The notes under the pieces are model-generated. The model was given only the letters and a program-made list of their open reading frames with translations, made no database searches and had not been told where the DNA came from. Below are positions 26,661 through 40,000 of a stretch of DNA of 64,000 bases, one piece after another; position 1 is the first letter of the stretch, and every line of letters starts with the position of its first letter. A program made the translations under genes and the position numbers. Source of the DNA: Sinohyriopsis cumingii (Eukaryota > Mollusca > Bivalvia > Unionida > Unionidae); the NCBI GenBank assembly GCA_028554795.2, contig CM068838.1:128065428-128129427 (forward strand), given 5' to 3'.

Positions 26661-28768
26661 ATCCAGGTATCTGTGAATCTACGTGCCACACACAGAGTTG
26701 GAGACCGAAAGAAACAAGACAGAGGGTAGTCGAATGAAAAGCTACAGTGGAAGTGGAGTGAACAGTAGAAACAGGTTATGCAATTGTACAAGGCATTGAC
26801 TTCCATTGTTCACTCGATCCTTTGATGAACTAATTCTATCAGTAAAAGAGATCGGCTACTTTATCTAAATATATTTGTGGTTTTGTAATTCGGTGAAAGT
26901 TTTATTTCTAGAAGCAGAATATATTCCTGATGTAATGAATTCTCACAGCTGTTCTATGTAATTGATTGAATTGTAGTTTACATGTACGAGGGCTCGTGTT
27001 GGTCTGTTCTATATCTCTGCTCAGATCTCTATCTATTCCACCTATAAGTTTCACCACTTATATTAATATTTACTCGAACCGGTCAATAACATCGATGGTG
27101 GTCAACCTCTAGATTACGAAAACCAAATTAAGCGGACACCTAGAAAGAAGGTACAATCCGTCAACCCATAAACCTCTTGCAAGAAGAGGGGACCTTGTGT
27201 AAGGTTTCTACAAGTGGACTGTGGGTCGCTTACAATCACCAACATGAGCATGAATGTATATGTCGACCTCAGACAGTTTAAACATCTCCCAGTGTTCCAA
27301 CGAAAAGTAATAAATCGTGAAACAAAAATTGTTTTAAGTCAACACCTGTCAATTGCTAAAACCACCAGAAAAAAAAGAACGGTCCATACTTCACATTTTG
27401 ACTTTTGTTTCTCGACCATAGATTCGATTTCCTGGTTCTTGAGATATACTGTAATCATGTCATGTAACTCTTGCAAAACATCATTGGACATAATCAGAAA
27501 CAAACTGGTTAACAGATTTACTAGTGACAGTGACTTTTGAGTAGATATAAATCCTATTTGAGAACATGGGGTACGGCCATTATTTGGTATTCATGGGTGT
27601 ATTTTTAAAATAGTGTACTCGTCAGCAATCACGACATTTTCCAAAAATTAACTGTTGATGCAGAACTATTAACTTTTGGTCATGCAGTGTCTATAAATAT
27701 TCGATAGGTGGCGCTATGCAGAAAAAATGCGGAAAACTTTGAATATTGTGATACCATAGATGTCGTAGGAAGCTACCATAACAAATATCATTATAAATAC
27801 ATGTACGTTAGTATATTACAGAGTAACACTCCAATCTGTGTTCAGACAGCATCATATGATTCTTATGTTGTGATTTTCGGTCTCGATGTATGTGTTTTCA
27901 TCGAGTCTAACAAGAAACATAGTTTCTGCTGGTAGGCTTCAGAGATTTAATTTTCCGCCCATAATTTTTAAATGGCAGAACTGCATGACTTATCCTACAT
28001 GACTTAGGAAAACCACTCATCTTCTCTTCTTGACCGGGTAAAATTAGCTGGGCCAAGTAAAGCGTTACTACGTCCTATTCCCTTGGATGAGCATATTTAG
28101 ATTCGAACCTAAAAATAAATCTGCATGCATTTTTCACCCTGAGCAAGTGCAGAAGTTTAATATCGCTGAACATTTGGCCTGTGTCAGTTGCAAATAGCAT
28201 ATGCCTAATATGACTACGTGTTGTCCATTGAGAACAGGTTGCAATGAAAACGACTTCGTTCATTTTGACACAAGTACCTAAGTAAGATTGATACTAAAAT
28301 GGGAAAACATTATGAACATATTATGTTGCATTCTTCACAGTTACACTTTTCAGTAATTTAGGTATCATTTTGACGTGAGAAAGATTATCTTTCAGTCAGC
28401 TATCACACATCTTTTTGCGACGGACCTCTGAGAAGTTAAGTGAGAGAAAATGTCATAAAGTGTGTGATTTTTCATCTGGTCATACAATATTACACTTCCC
28501 AGTGTCACCGGTATTTTCAAGACCGAATCTTTATTGATGTAATATCATTCCCAATAGAAAAGGCTAGTAGATATTTACATAAGCACGTATGTGGTTTTCA
28601 CAAGGGAAATTTTCCAACATACATTCGAAATGAGTATGCTAAGTGTCTCAGCCGATTCCAACCAACATTTGCAGAGTGCATGCTGATGTAATCTATTTTA
28701 AACAGACAAAGTCAAAACAACAGCTGATCGGTCGAACTCAATTTGGGATATTAACCTAGAAATGTTCC

Positions 28769-28780
28769 GTGTGTGTGTGT

Positions 28781-28811
<31 letters not shown>
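28769..28811 (+). repeat. (GT)n microsatellite
   Basis: About 42 bp of GT with two GC interruptions. Confidence 0.95.
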
Positions 28812-28844
28812 ACTTGGATTGTAACGTAGCTTTAACAATTTTAG

Positions 28845-29005
28845 AGTCATATCACTACAATGGCTGCAGTGTGGCAGTTTATAGTCATGTCTAGCACTAG
28901 GTCATCATGCCGCAGACATGTTGCATCATGTCCCATCTGGTTAAATTAGCTTGACACTAGGCCGAGGCGGACACTCTAACCACTTACACTATCAGAGCAG
29001 TAAAT
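28845..29005 (-). mobile_element. tRNA-derived SINE, reverse orientation
   Basis: On the minus strand: tRNA-like head with GTGGTTAGAGTGTCCGCC (box A region), then a tail containing GATGGGACATGATGCAACAT and CACACTGCAG, shared with the copies at 45306 and 59775. The head and tail are abridged in this copy. Confidence 0.65.
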
Positions 29006-31369
29006 TCTTTTGGCCAATCAGGAATCTTCATTTTCATAATGCCGATGTGTAGCTCTCTAGCATGGAGGCTTGACCAAAAATGGAAAATTATTACAAAGTT
29101 CCATGAAATTTTAGACTATTGGATTTCTTCATTCAGATACAAATGACTGTCATCTTTCTTGTGAAAAATAATTATGTTCTTATATACTTGTCTGCTGGCA
29201 TCTTTACTTTGGCGTGACAATGTAACGTTAAAGCTGCATAGACTTCAAAATGTTGATAATCTCTTAAAGCTTAACAATGTCATTAAGATGCTTGAACACC
29301 TCATTGAAAAGGAAGCTTAAAACACCCAGATTGCTGAAAGGTTTCACTGTGAACGTGAATATTAACAGTAATCAGGGGCTATGTGTGCAACTGCAATTGC
29401 TTTTGTTACATCCCTAGTCTCATGTGATATGTTTACATAACGAGTCATGTTTTAAAACATAATATGTTCATGGTTGTAACACATTTTACTATCAAGCTTA
29501 CATTTGGAACTAGTTGTACTCTAGTGAAAGCATAAGCAGTGTTGTACGTTGAGTGTCATGAGGACAATGACGAGAAATGCTTGAAACTCTACTCAAGTCC
29601 TGCTCCTAGCTCTGATTGTTTGCGTTTATGAGTTGTTTTATGCTGAGTCATTTTGAGGAAATTGGGTCCACTTTTCTCATGTGTAAATTAAATTATTTTA
29701 AAGCGAATTGGCAGCTCTTTAGATGTGAAATATTTCTAATTTTGTTCAGTATATAGTGTTGAAAATTGAAATTTTAAAGATTTAACTCTTTAGAGGAAGT
29801 ATGATTGGTTGGCTCTAAAGGTGGGGGTCATTATATATCGCTACAGAGTGGCTTGAAAAGTAAAAGGGTACTTTAATCCACCCAGGCCGAAAATTATTTT
29901 AGTGCTACCCGAATTACCATTTAGATATTGCTCAGGCTAACTATGTTATAGTTTTATTTCAATCTTGAAACTGTTTGATGACTCTAATCCCTAAATTAAA
30001 ACTATCATTTAGAGAAATGTAAGTAGTGGTTATAAAGGGATATCTCTGCCAAACCGTATTGTGCACTTGGACGACAATGATTCTTACCCCGCCAGACCCC
30101 CGTGTTAGTTTAAACAAAATACAAAAACAACTTTGTTGAGGCAACAGCGTCAATTTCATTATTCATTACCTGTCGAGGAGCTATCATTGAAGCATCATGG
30201 TCGTCAGTCAAGTCATAGTCATGTAAAGTTTCACAAAGACAACGGTTTCTCTGTTTTATTTGTTTTTCTTGTCTATGTTTTGTATTTGCTTTTGAGAAAG
30301 GTTCATTAAGAGTCGAATGCGCTTGCCCTAGCTAGATACTAGTTTTGCACTGTTCCTTGTCAGTTTATTACATTTATCTTAATCAATCCCTGACAAAAGT
30401 GATCCCTTGCTGGATCCAGTACAATTGAACGGACTGTTATCAGCTATATGATTTGTATTCTTCATATATAAGTTTAGGTATTTAACAATCAGTTCTTTCA
30501 TATTTTTGTATTTTGCTTGCGTCAGTAACTTTCGGCATCTTTTTTATAGCGTTTCAACGCAAATGTTTCTGGAACTAGTATATACTTCATAATCTTCGTC
30601 AATAATAGGTTTTACAGTTTTAATATAGTGAAGCTCCTTATAATATATATCTCATTCGACATCATCATAAACCTCAATTCTAGAGTCTTTTTCTGATATT
30701 GCGTTGTTTCCAGTATTAATGTGCTATTCGTTATATTTATCTTTATGGCCGGCAAGAGAGTCTATTAGAACTAGATATGCTGTTGTTAGCAGGTTAGTGT
30801 CAGTACTTTTATCTACCATTTCTAACAGCGTCTTTTTGTCATACTAGTCCAATCCTAGCACACTAAATATTCGATGTTTAACAAATGTGTCTTTAGCTTG
30901 CGATTTTTAAGAAACTCATCTTTCCTTGTTTCAGCTAGATTGTCAAGCTGTCGATCGTTAAAACATATTTTTTTAAAGCTCAAGCAATGTATTTATCAAA
31001 AACTTTTCAACCTTTAATCTCTGTTCCTCGCACTCGCTTACAGGATAGCAGCTGATAAATATATAAAGACACTGATCACTTATCTCAGTTGAGGGTATCT
31101 CATTCCTGAAACTCTGGCAAAGTTGGTACTGTTTTCGGTTAAACTGGGGGAACGTAAAGTTATTTTTATCATTCGAGCAATTATATTCACCGCTCTTGCT
31201 TCCTCAACACGTTCTGGGTCTAGCTGATCAACATCCACTATTTCTATATCCGTTGTCGGGTTAGTATAAAATTATAAAACTCTTTTGCGACCCTGATCGA
31301 TGGAAGATCAGCAAACATTATATATTACAACTTAAATTAAATAGAAGCGTGCTTGCACGCCAGACCTAT

Positions 31370-32860
31370 ACTAGGTCGTCGAGTGTATATATCTGAAACG
31401 ACGTCAAACCTAGGTAAATACCCCTCGTGTTGAGAGTATCAATCCCGAATAGTTCGTACTTGTCTGCGGTTACTGCAAGATTAAGAGTCATATGCTCAGG
31501 AAACGTAATAGGATAATTTGATTTCGCATACGGCATAGTCCAAATTAAATTATCGTTAGATCCTTCTAATCTCCAGTTATAAACATTTCCGAGTGCAACA
31601 CCTCATTTTCCTCGCAGTTGAAATCTCCATATTGCAACGGCTTCATAACATAATATTTTAATTCAAAAGTTATCTAATTCTCCATTTGTGGTCATCTCTA
31701 ACCCATCAGATACAGGGCTGTTAAATGCAAACGCATAATGAGGCTCATTTCCTTGAAAATAACGTGACGCATATACCCCACAACCCCAACAAATATTAAC
31801 AGCATCAGCGAGATGTGGAATATGAAAGACACTATTTTTAGCTCGTTTTGTACTACCACCAATCGCAAGCTATTGGGTAACACTATTCACGTACTGTTTA
31901 TTGACAAAATCAAATGTAGAAACAGGCACATACATAGAAGGTGTTTTGTTGGCAGCCATATCAATCGCACCTGTAAATATGCCTCCAGACTTTTTAAGGT
32001 AATTTGCATCTGCAGAAGTAATTGTACTCGCCGACGCTAAACTTATCTCAACGTCAACATAAAAGTATTTGTAAAATCAAATGGGGCGACTGTGTTACAA
32101 GTAGTTGTTATTTTAATCGAGCCCATGTTTAACATACCTTTTATCGTATCACCAGATTTTCTACTCGTGATGTGATATTTCCTATCATATCGTCGACGTA
32201 ATTTTTATTTGCTAAATCTGATGTTGCTGATGGAATTGCCATAGTTGTTATCTTGTTCGATCCCAAGTTCAGAATTCCCACCACAGTATCACCGGACTTT
32301 ATCACAAACTTATCCTTGACAAACTTATCCTTATCACAAATTTATCGCAAACTTATCCTTGACAAACTTTACATTTGTTATAAAATCGTTATTGGTAAAC
32401 ATTGTCTTATCATGTTGAGTATAAAATATTAATCTCCCGCCCATATATATATATTTCCAGCCTTCGTCCCACCAGCTTGTGGCAGCTTGTTATTATCAAC
32501 CGCGCAAAGTTGTGCGTAACTTACCGCTTGTGAGTTATTTATGTTAGCAGGGGAGAGAGTAATTCGGTCTTACATTGAAATTTCCAGTCATCTTTCCACC
32601 AGTTATTAATAACTTACTAGTACTAAGTTGTGCAAAGGTTACTGCTTGTGAGTTATCTGTATTGATTGGTGGATATGTTATCTTAAGGTCTAGCAGTCGC
32701 TGACCTGACATACTTGTTATTTGTCATTGTATCTCAGATTTTTTTATATAGCTTGTAAAGTTTGCGCCAGCCGTAGTGCTTGCAGTTGTAGTTTTTCATC
32801 TGTTGAGCTAATGATTAACGTACCACATTTTGTGTAATAGCTCATTCTCATTCTTACTGC
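31370..32860 (-). pseudogene. Degraded fibre-like repeat protein of an old Polinton
   Basis: Reverse-strand fragments carry the GGxxTGxxxMxxNKI...YV module known from phage tail fibres and some Polinton or virophage fibres: KSGGIFTGAIDMAANK with FVNKQYVN (about 31885-32000), KSGDTVVGILNLGSNKI with LANKNYVDD (about 32200-32310), and TGGKMTGNFNV (about 32570-32600). Downstream lie possible head-domain pieces (HYAFAFNSPVSDGLEM, NWRLEGSNDNLIW). Many stops and frameshifts. Probably a host-attachment fibre originally; inference. Confidence 0.6.
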
Positions 32861-32954
32861 GAGATATAATATTATGAATACCTAGAATAGAATGAGCATA
32901 ATCAGCTTTGACACGGAACGCTTAATCGAACATTAACATAACCACGACCTACCG

Positions 32955-33530
32955 GACTGTCATTATCTTATAGCAGGACGAACAGGATCGGGAAAAACTA
33001 ATCTTATGATGAATCTGTTACTTAACGACCTCTTCAGCTACGATCTAGTTTATATCTAAACGGACAATCCACTGCAGGATAAATACGGATTGCTTGGATA
33101 ATGAAAAACTAAAAAATGAACTTAGCGTAGGCGATGATATATTTATCATAAAACAATCTGAAGATTTAATTCCAGCTGCCGAGCTAGATTCAGCGAACAT
33201 CAAATATTTATCTTGAATAACATTCCGCTAAGTAATGCTGAGATGGACAAGATAACACCGTATTTTTCATTACTGCCCAACAGAAAATGTAATGCTACCT
33301 ATTTGGCACAAGGGTTTTATAACGTGGATCGATTTATCAGGCGAAATACATGTTGTTTCATATCATTTGCTTGACTAGACAATATCGACGTACACAACAT
33401 ACCATGAGAAAAGTGCGGGTGTGTATTAAAAGACAAAGTGGCCGAACTTTAACATAAAGCTACTCGTGATGGCAGACACAAATTTTTCTTGTTTGATAAG
33501 CTAGCAACAGATCGAAATAGAGTATGTTCA
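32955..33530 (+). pseudogene. Degraded packaging ATPase of the old Polinton
   Basis: Walker A is clear in HYLIAGRTGSGKTNLMMNLL and is soon followed by an in-frame stop (VYI then TAA). Later fragments fit the family: FYNVDRFIRRNTCCF and GRHKFFLFDKLATDRNRV. Several stops and shifts. Confidence 0.75.
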
Positions 33531-33642
33531 GATGTGGGATAGATAAGCGTTTGGACTGTGAAAATTAATCTAACGATAAATATCTGAAAATTAGTTTTAC
33601 TGTCAAAATCTGAAATTAGTCTAACAGAAATAAATTTTCAAA

Positions 33643-34005
33643 AATGTACGCAAAACAAATAGAGGTTCTAAAGAAATGTGTGCAACAAGGGCCTTCAAGA
33701 GGAAGGCTGAGCAAAAACGTTGGGGTCGACAGCAAACTGCTGAAGAAACTGCTAGACTTTTTAAACCAGTGACCGAAGGTGTACTTGGCAAACGGCCAGA
33801 TATTTCTTATCTGAGAAAGGACTACTAGGTCTAGTTGAAGAGGGACAAAAGAATGTTGCCGAAGATATTATCGCAGAAACTTCCTAGGAGCTAGAAGTTA
33901 TAAACAAGCTGCAAACAAAATTATCTGATGATTGTCTAAAACGAACTGTGGTTGTCAAATCAAGACAAGATCAACCTGCAGAAACATATGAAGTTACATG
34001 AGGTG
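33643..34005 (+). pseudogene. Small unidentified ORF remnant
   Basis: MYAKQIEVLKKCVQQGPSRG with SKLLKKLLDFLNQ, then broken frames including AANKIISDDCLKRTVVVKSR. Between the ATPase and penton remnants, so probably part of the old Polinton. Not recognised. Confidence 0.3.
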
Positions 34006-34850
34006 TTATCTACAGATCCTGTTGATCGGTCAGACATATAAGAGATATCATCAAAACGTAAGCAATTATAGGTCAGAGATTCTTAAAAAACTTTCTGGAA
34101 AGTAGTAATATAAAAAACGATTTGTCAAAGGTATGAGAGTGGAGCGATGATGTTAGATCAAAACTTTATGTTCACATCAGGGAATTATGAAATTCCCGAC
34201 GACGTAATTTATGACAACAAAACACTTGAGTATACTGATGACGAGGATTATAACTAAAATAACAATGCTCTTGGGATAATCGTGAAAACGGTTTTCTAGC
34301 AATTTATTTCTTAGATACAATACACAGGTAAAGAAAATCAAACGTAAGCAACTGAAAATACTTTTTCAGTATTCTGACAGAGACAAAACATGAATGTTTA
34401 AGAAAAAAGGAAAAAGAAACATCTTAGAAGAGTCTGCTAATAAAATCTCAGTAAGATCTACCTCGAGGACAAGCAGCAAGATGAATTGTACGATTAAGAT
34501 GATTCATTCAGATCTACACGATCAGGTCATGGAATTAAAATAACTCTCAAGCTGAAATAGTTGACTGGTTGATGTTATTAATAGCATGAAAGGAAGCAGG
34601 AAATAAGAGAACAGAAAACGATAATGAAATTTTTGAAATTTTGATAATCTCAGATCAAATTGTTATCTAACATCCGACGAATATTATATTTTACACAAAG
34701 ATCTTACCGTTGCGATTTGATTCTCGGCGAATTAATTCACTAACCGCAAAGAACGAACTGTCAGCAGTTCACTTTCATCTGTCAAATAAAAAACCTTATC
34801 AACTACATTACTGCTTGATTCATCACTGACTACGTTGGAAGTACAAACTT

Positions 34851-35326
34851 CTCTGTTATTTATAATCCACCAATCGAACATGACAGCGATAAAAATCACA
34901 AAAATGTACTAGAATCACGTTGAAAAACAATTTTCTTGTTGATTTCAGTACCGCCAATAGCGTCGGACCTTTATTAGGTTTGGCTCTAAAACAATACGGT
35001 TCTGAATTGCAAAGTGCTTCAATTTCATATCAGGGTGAGTCACAAGTGGATATAACAGACGTAAATTCGATTTTAACAAATTGCTCTATTGCCAGTGGGT
35101 CATATACAGCAAGTGACAGTAAAGGTCAAACAATTTAATCTTTTTCCTCTAAAATGTCACCAGGTTCGCTGATGCAAGTAACTTCAAGAAAGATAATCCA
35201 CTATCCTGTTAATGTTGAAAATCAAATATCTTCTATCATGATGACACTGACTGATCAATCCGGCCGGCAGCTAAATCTAAATAACGAAATTCTAAAATAT
35301 GATCTGCACTTGAGGTCCATCAACTA
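34851..35326 (+). pseudogene. Degraded penton-like protein of the old Polinton
   Basis: LVDFSTANSVGPLLGLALKQ, VDITDVNSILTNCSIASGSY, then a second piece with PVNVENQISSIMMTLTDQSG and LNLNNEI. This is the terminal pattern of a conserved Polinton minor capsid protein. The frame is broken by a stop near 35138. Confidence 0.55.
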
Positions 35327-35415
35327 ATTGATAGAGTGACCAGAGATGAACAGGATAGATTTTATCAGGCAGTTTGTATAACAAAATGAAACAAAGAAAA
35401 TATTATCACAGAAAT

Positions 35416-35604
35416 ATGGTAAGAGGTTTCTTCGTAAATATATTCTCTAAAACAATTGAAAATGTACCTCGAATTGAAAACAATATAGCGCCTATCGCGT
35501 TAGACGCATCTAAAGCTTTTGCCACTGGGGTCTCCTCTGCGGCCGGTACAGCTATCAGACAGAAGATTATTGATAAAATTAAATGCGTCAGTGCCAATAT
35601 ATAG
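35416..35604 (+). pseudogene. Small pVI/pX-like hydrophobic protein remnant
   Basis: VRGFFVNIFSKTIENVPRIE followed by APIALDASKAFATGVSSAAG. The Ala/Gly-rich helix is like the small capsid-associated membrane-active proteins of Polintons. Sits between penton and capsid remnants. Confidence 0.45.
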
Positions 35605-35872
35605 GGCTACAAAACAAGCAATTTCGAAAATATCACGAAAATAAGAAACTACTAAGGCGTTAAAGAAACGACAAAAAAACAGGCGAACAAATCATCAGAA
35701 AATTAGTAACTAAAACTAGATCTCGGAGTACTAGTACTTCACCAGATATTACAACGTTCTAGTCGGCTGCTTCTACAACCTCAGACCGTAGAGAGTAAGG
35801 ATTTTGTTTAACAATTACTAATAAAAATGACTATAAAAAGTTAATTTGACCTGAACTAGGAAATACCAACAG

Positions 35873-36256
35873 ATGACTCAACAACATAATTTTAATATGT
35901 TGAATATCTCAATGAACATTCAAACGTTCCTAACAAAACAGGCATACAAACATTTAATACAAGAGACGATGACGTTTTTCTGTAAAGCCGTACTTGAAGT
36001 ACGAGTTAGAATCCGACCGACTGCTAATCCACTTGTAAATGTAACTGCCGGTACACAAGTGACACTTAGTAATAACGGTTGGAGTTTGTTTAGAAGTGCC
36101 AGATATCAACTCGCTAATCAAACCGTAGAAGATATTTCCATGCACTTGCCAGAAGAAAGTACTATTCTTAACATAGTTTCGTTCAGCAACGACTACTCAC
36201 AATCTGTTACAATAAATATGTTTTGGTCAAAAGATACTGGAGATGGAAATATTTAA
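35873..36256 (+). pseudogene. N-terminal fragment of a major capsid protein (old Polinton)
   Basis: EVRVRIRPTANPLVNVTAG, then TLSNNGWSLFRSARYQLANQ and VEDI: the first jelly-roll region of a Polinton capsid family distinct from the 6052-7353 protein. Only about 125 residues remain; the next 200 bp do not continue it recognisably, so most of the gene is deleted. Confidence 0.6.
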
Positions 36257-36468
36257 ATTTAGCCCAAATAATGATGATGAAATTGCACCTGGAGCTGCTG
36301 CTGCTGCTGATCTAGTTTAGTTAGAACTTTTCTTATTAATAATACTGTAGAAGTTGGAATTGCTGCGCCAGCTGCAGATGCAAATGTAGATGTTACAAGG
36401 ACTTAGTTGACTGATGCGCGTAATTTTCTTGGAATGACTGCAATTTTATCTAACAAGCAAATATAAAA

Positions 36469-36672
36469 ATGACCACGTATTGCTTGAAGTGCAGAAGTAT
36501 AACGGGAAATAACAACGAAACCCTGGAAGCTACTAAAAATAACCGACTAATGCTGAAAAATATTTGTGTTGCCTGTGGCAAGTAAAAAGAGTATATTTCT
36601 AAATGTGATTCACTATCACCTGGAGATCAAGGAATGTCAAGAATTCCAAATACTATTTTAGTCGACCATTAA
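36469..36672 (+). pseudogene. DUF5679-like zinc-ribbon protein remnant
   Basis: MTTYCLKCRSITGN, NRLMLKNICVACGK: the YCxKC ... CxxCG ribbon found in many animal Polintons. An in-frame TAA at 36583-36585 interrupts it. Confidence 0.6.
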
Positions 36673-36684
36673 ATTATAACAAAA

Positions 36685-37140
36685 ATGCAAAGCCAATTTG
36701 CAAACAAAGCGTTTACGTGTAAATCTGATCATGATATCTGTGCAGATCAGGATAAAATAGTAACTTATTGTCAGTGTTGTAATCAGCGAGTTGTAATCCG
36801 ATCCGGCTTAGACACTCATAATTTAAATGACAAATTACCGAAACCCTGTATGGATGGACACTGCCTTTCCACAAGCACACAGGGCCTTGGAATTTGCTCC
36901 ATAAACAACATGATGAAAATGACAATTCATCCGGGGGAGGAACCGTATAATCAGGTCTATTAAATTGCGATGCGTCACGAAATATGTTACCGTGACAATG
37001 AAAATGATAAATCTGTTTGGGAGCGTATTATGCTTGATGAGCAAAGTAATATGAAACCAAAAGGAATATGAGCGCGAATTGATCGTAAGCTAGTACAAGG
37101 TATCATTGGAGCGAAATATAAACTTGGACTCGGTAAGGTG
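36685..37140 (+). pseudogene. PLA2-like Polinton protein remnant
   Basis: After HPGEEPYNQVY and a TAA at 36961-36963 the frame continues as IAMRHEICYRDN, then LDEQSNMKPKG, IDRKLVQGIIGAKYKLGLG. The MRHxICY segment corresponds to the His-Asp site of Polinton phospholipase-like proteins, here with Glu in place of Asp. Broken by at least two stops. Confidence 0.5.
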
Positions 37141-37149
37141 CATGCGCCT

Positions 37150-38010
37150 CAGTCTCAGTTTGGTTAACATGTACTTTATGGTAACGGATTTAAAAGCCCT
37201 TTGGTACATGAACTTCACAAACCTATATAAAAATGTTTCCTCGACCATGGGTTGTCGCAGTTTAGGTTGATGAAATATGGGCAATACACCTATCTGATAT
37301 GTTGAATATTGCTAAGTCCAACGATAACAACAGGTACCTTATGAATGTTCTTGATATTTGTAGCAAATACACGTTTAGCATACCCGTTAAATATAAACCA
37401 CGAAAACCATAAATGATGCGATGCGAGTTATTATTATCAACACGAAAAGAAAGCCTAATAAAGTATGGACCGATCATGAAGCGGAGTGTTTAATTAGCCA
37501 TTTGAACAGTTTCTGGAACAAAATAACATTACCAAATATATCACTGGAAATGAAGGAAAAAGTGTCATCGTAAAGAGATTTAATTGCACGCTAACAAATG
37601 ATCTACAAACAACTCACAGCCAAAAACGCTAACAGATACGTTGATGATCTGCCAATGATTGTGTTGGATTCAAACAACGCTAGATATAAACCACTTGGAA
37701 TGTCACTCAACGAACGATAACATGTACAGGAGACTCAAGTTTAGCGCGGGTGATAGAGTCAGAATTTCACTAGTCAAAAAAGGTTTGAAAAATGATTCAC
37801 TCCGAATTGGTCCGAGGAAGTATTTGTTGTGAATACAATTTTATCAACAATACCTGTTACATATTGGACGTTTTACGAACAGGAATAACAAAATCCAGAT
37901 CAGGATATATTCATCATTGAGCGAGTAATAGCAACAAAAGGAAAGAGAAGTTTGGTCAAGTTACGGCGACAGTTTTAATAACTGGATACCAACTAGTGAA
38001 ATAAAATATC
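37150..38010 (+). pseudogene. Degraded chromodomain integrase (old Polinton)
   Basis: Pieces in order: VHELHKPI, MLNIAKSNDNN with NVLDICSKYTFSIPV (core with first Asp region), NRYVDDLPMIVLDSN, FTPNWSEEVFVVNTIL, then DQDIFIIERVIATKGKRSLV (chromodomain start). Many stops and indels. Confidence 0.65.
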
Positions 38011-38049
38011 TTTGATCAGATTGTATGATGCATACCATCCAACATCTCA

Positions 38050-39001
38050 ATCCAGTCACTATAAATCTTCTCGTATTTCAAAAGGACAGGCTTACCTTTC
38101 ACTGGCCTGCATAACGATATCAGATATTGTCTTCGCGTTGTTGTTATTGGACATTCTCTCATCAAGTTAAAATTCTTAAAAACAGAAAATCAAATTTTAT
38201 ATTTTTCTACGGCCATACACTTTTAACTATCCACGATTCATAAATGGCGTTTAACAACTGTAAAGTTCTATGTGACCCACTGTTATGCTTTGGGGTGGGA
38301 TGCTCCCAATATTTTTTTGAATTACGGTGGCCTACTGATTTGTTCTATCCTGGCTCTTTTTTGTAGGAAGTGAAATTAGTGATAGAGAGAGGTAAAGCTC
38401 CGAGACCCCAGTCAGCAATACCGACAATTAAATTATTAATAACACAAAGGTAAGAGTAACAATTTAATACAAATTAAACGATATTAATTTCTTTACCAAT
38501 CTTCTTCCTCTCGACCATGTAACAACCTATTTCATCACGTGATTTTAGTGTGAGAAAGCTTTCCACTGTACTTGGTTTCTACTCATCTGTGTTTACTCCG
38601 CCAATTCCGTTCCTCCTTCCGGCGTTCTCCGTACTCCCATTCTTCCTATCTTCTTCCCTTTTTGTCTCCTTTTCTACTCCTCCTTCTCTCTCTCTTTCTC
38701 CAGCAACTAGGCTTGTTCTCGGTCTACTGATTTGTTCTATCCTGTCTCTCTGAGACTCAGGACTTAACTACCCGGTAGTTCTGTCCCCAAAAGCTTCCTG
38801 CGAAAAACACAAGGACGGTAGCATTTGCGTTAGCCATCTCGCCTCACACTACATCAACAATCAATCATCAGATAAAGGCTATCTACATCTTCGGTCACGC
38901 ATTCGTGCACATCGAAAACCACTCACGTTCTTATAGAAAACAACGTTACAATAAAGAGCGGTAACCTACTTAACATGCAGACATCACTAAATTGCGTCAC
39001 A

Positions 39002-39095
<94 letters not shown>

Positions 39096-40000
39096 AATCC
39101 GACGCATTTCTCTACATTACACTCCCACAAGTGTACACAAATATTCAAATATCCATATTATTTAAATTTACACACTGCAACATTTCCAAAGTTACAATTT
39201 AATTCAACAATTGCAAAATCTAGAATATCACATAAATAAATACACTAGTTTACCACGAAGTAACTAAATAACGAATTACACTATTAATTCTGACGAGCGA
39301 GCAATCTACATAATCATAGCTCATTTCTCAAGTACGCATGTAAATTAAACAATACAAGGTAACTCTACGTACAAACGATTCTAGTAAGTAAATATACATG
39401 CTGCACATAATTACAATTACAATGCCGAAACATTCTGCAACAATCTAGCAAATAACTTACTGACCTTTACGAAGCTTTCTGTCCTTGAATGTACAAAGGT
39501 TTTTCCCGCCAAATCACGAGTGGCTCCCAGAGTTATTGCTACAACTTGTCAGCACGATGCTTCACAATGACTAATTCGTTCCCAGCCCAAATGACTGTTA
39601 AATTCTGGTTCGATTGATGGCCCCACCCTTCCTTAGTTCCAACTGGATATCAATTCTACCCCAGTCGGTTGAGTTTAACAGACGAGCCTCAGGCCATCTG
39701 TCAACGCGAGGAGATTTACAACAGCAACAAGAGTCCTTTGTTCTAGCACAAAGCTTCTAACGTCTACATGTTAGTTTGACACCTAACGAACAGAACTCTT
39801 GTACAAACACGAATCACCACGACAGTGCAGGGTCGACATACTCATGGCGCTAACCCATCCCTTTGCTCCTGACTTACGTAATCGCGGGCGGGCAAACGTG
39901 ACAACAACCCCCATAATATCTGATGTTCAGAGACAGTAAAATTAAACATTTTATACCTTGATTTATCTGCGATATAGATTTGTTCATATTGTACAATACC
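38050..40000. other. No gene seen
   Basis: AT-rich with a C/T-rich stretch at 38500-38760 and a long AT microsatellite (39003-39092). The 21-mer CTACTGATTTGTTCTATCCTG occurs at 38332-38352 and again at 38723-38743. A possible unclassified transposon; nothing coding recognised. Confidence 0.5.
39003..39092 (+). repeat. (AT)n microsatellite
   Basis: About 90 bp of uninterrupted AT. Confidence 0.97.

Larger units (their letters stand above)
24242..31300. other. Intergenic, no gene seen
   Basis: AT-rich with only short frames. Contains a small GACGTATTATC repeat cluster (26527-26660), a GT microsatellite (28769-28810), and a reverse-oriented SINE (28845-29005). A short inverted motif, CCCCCTGTGACCGGGGG, lies at about 25360-25376. 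Confidence 0.6.
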
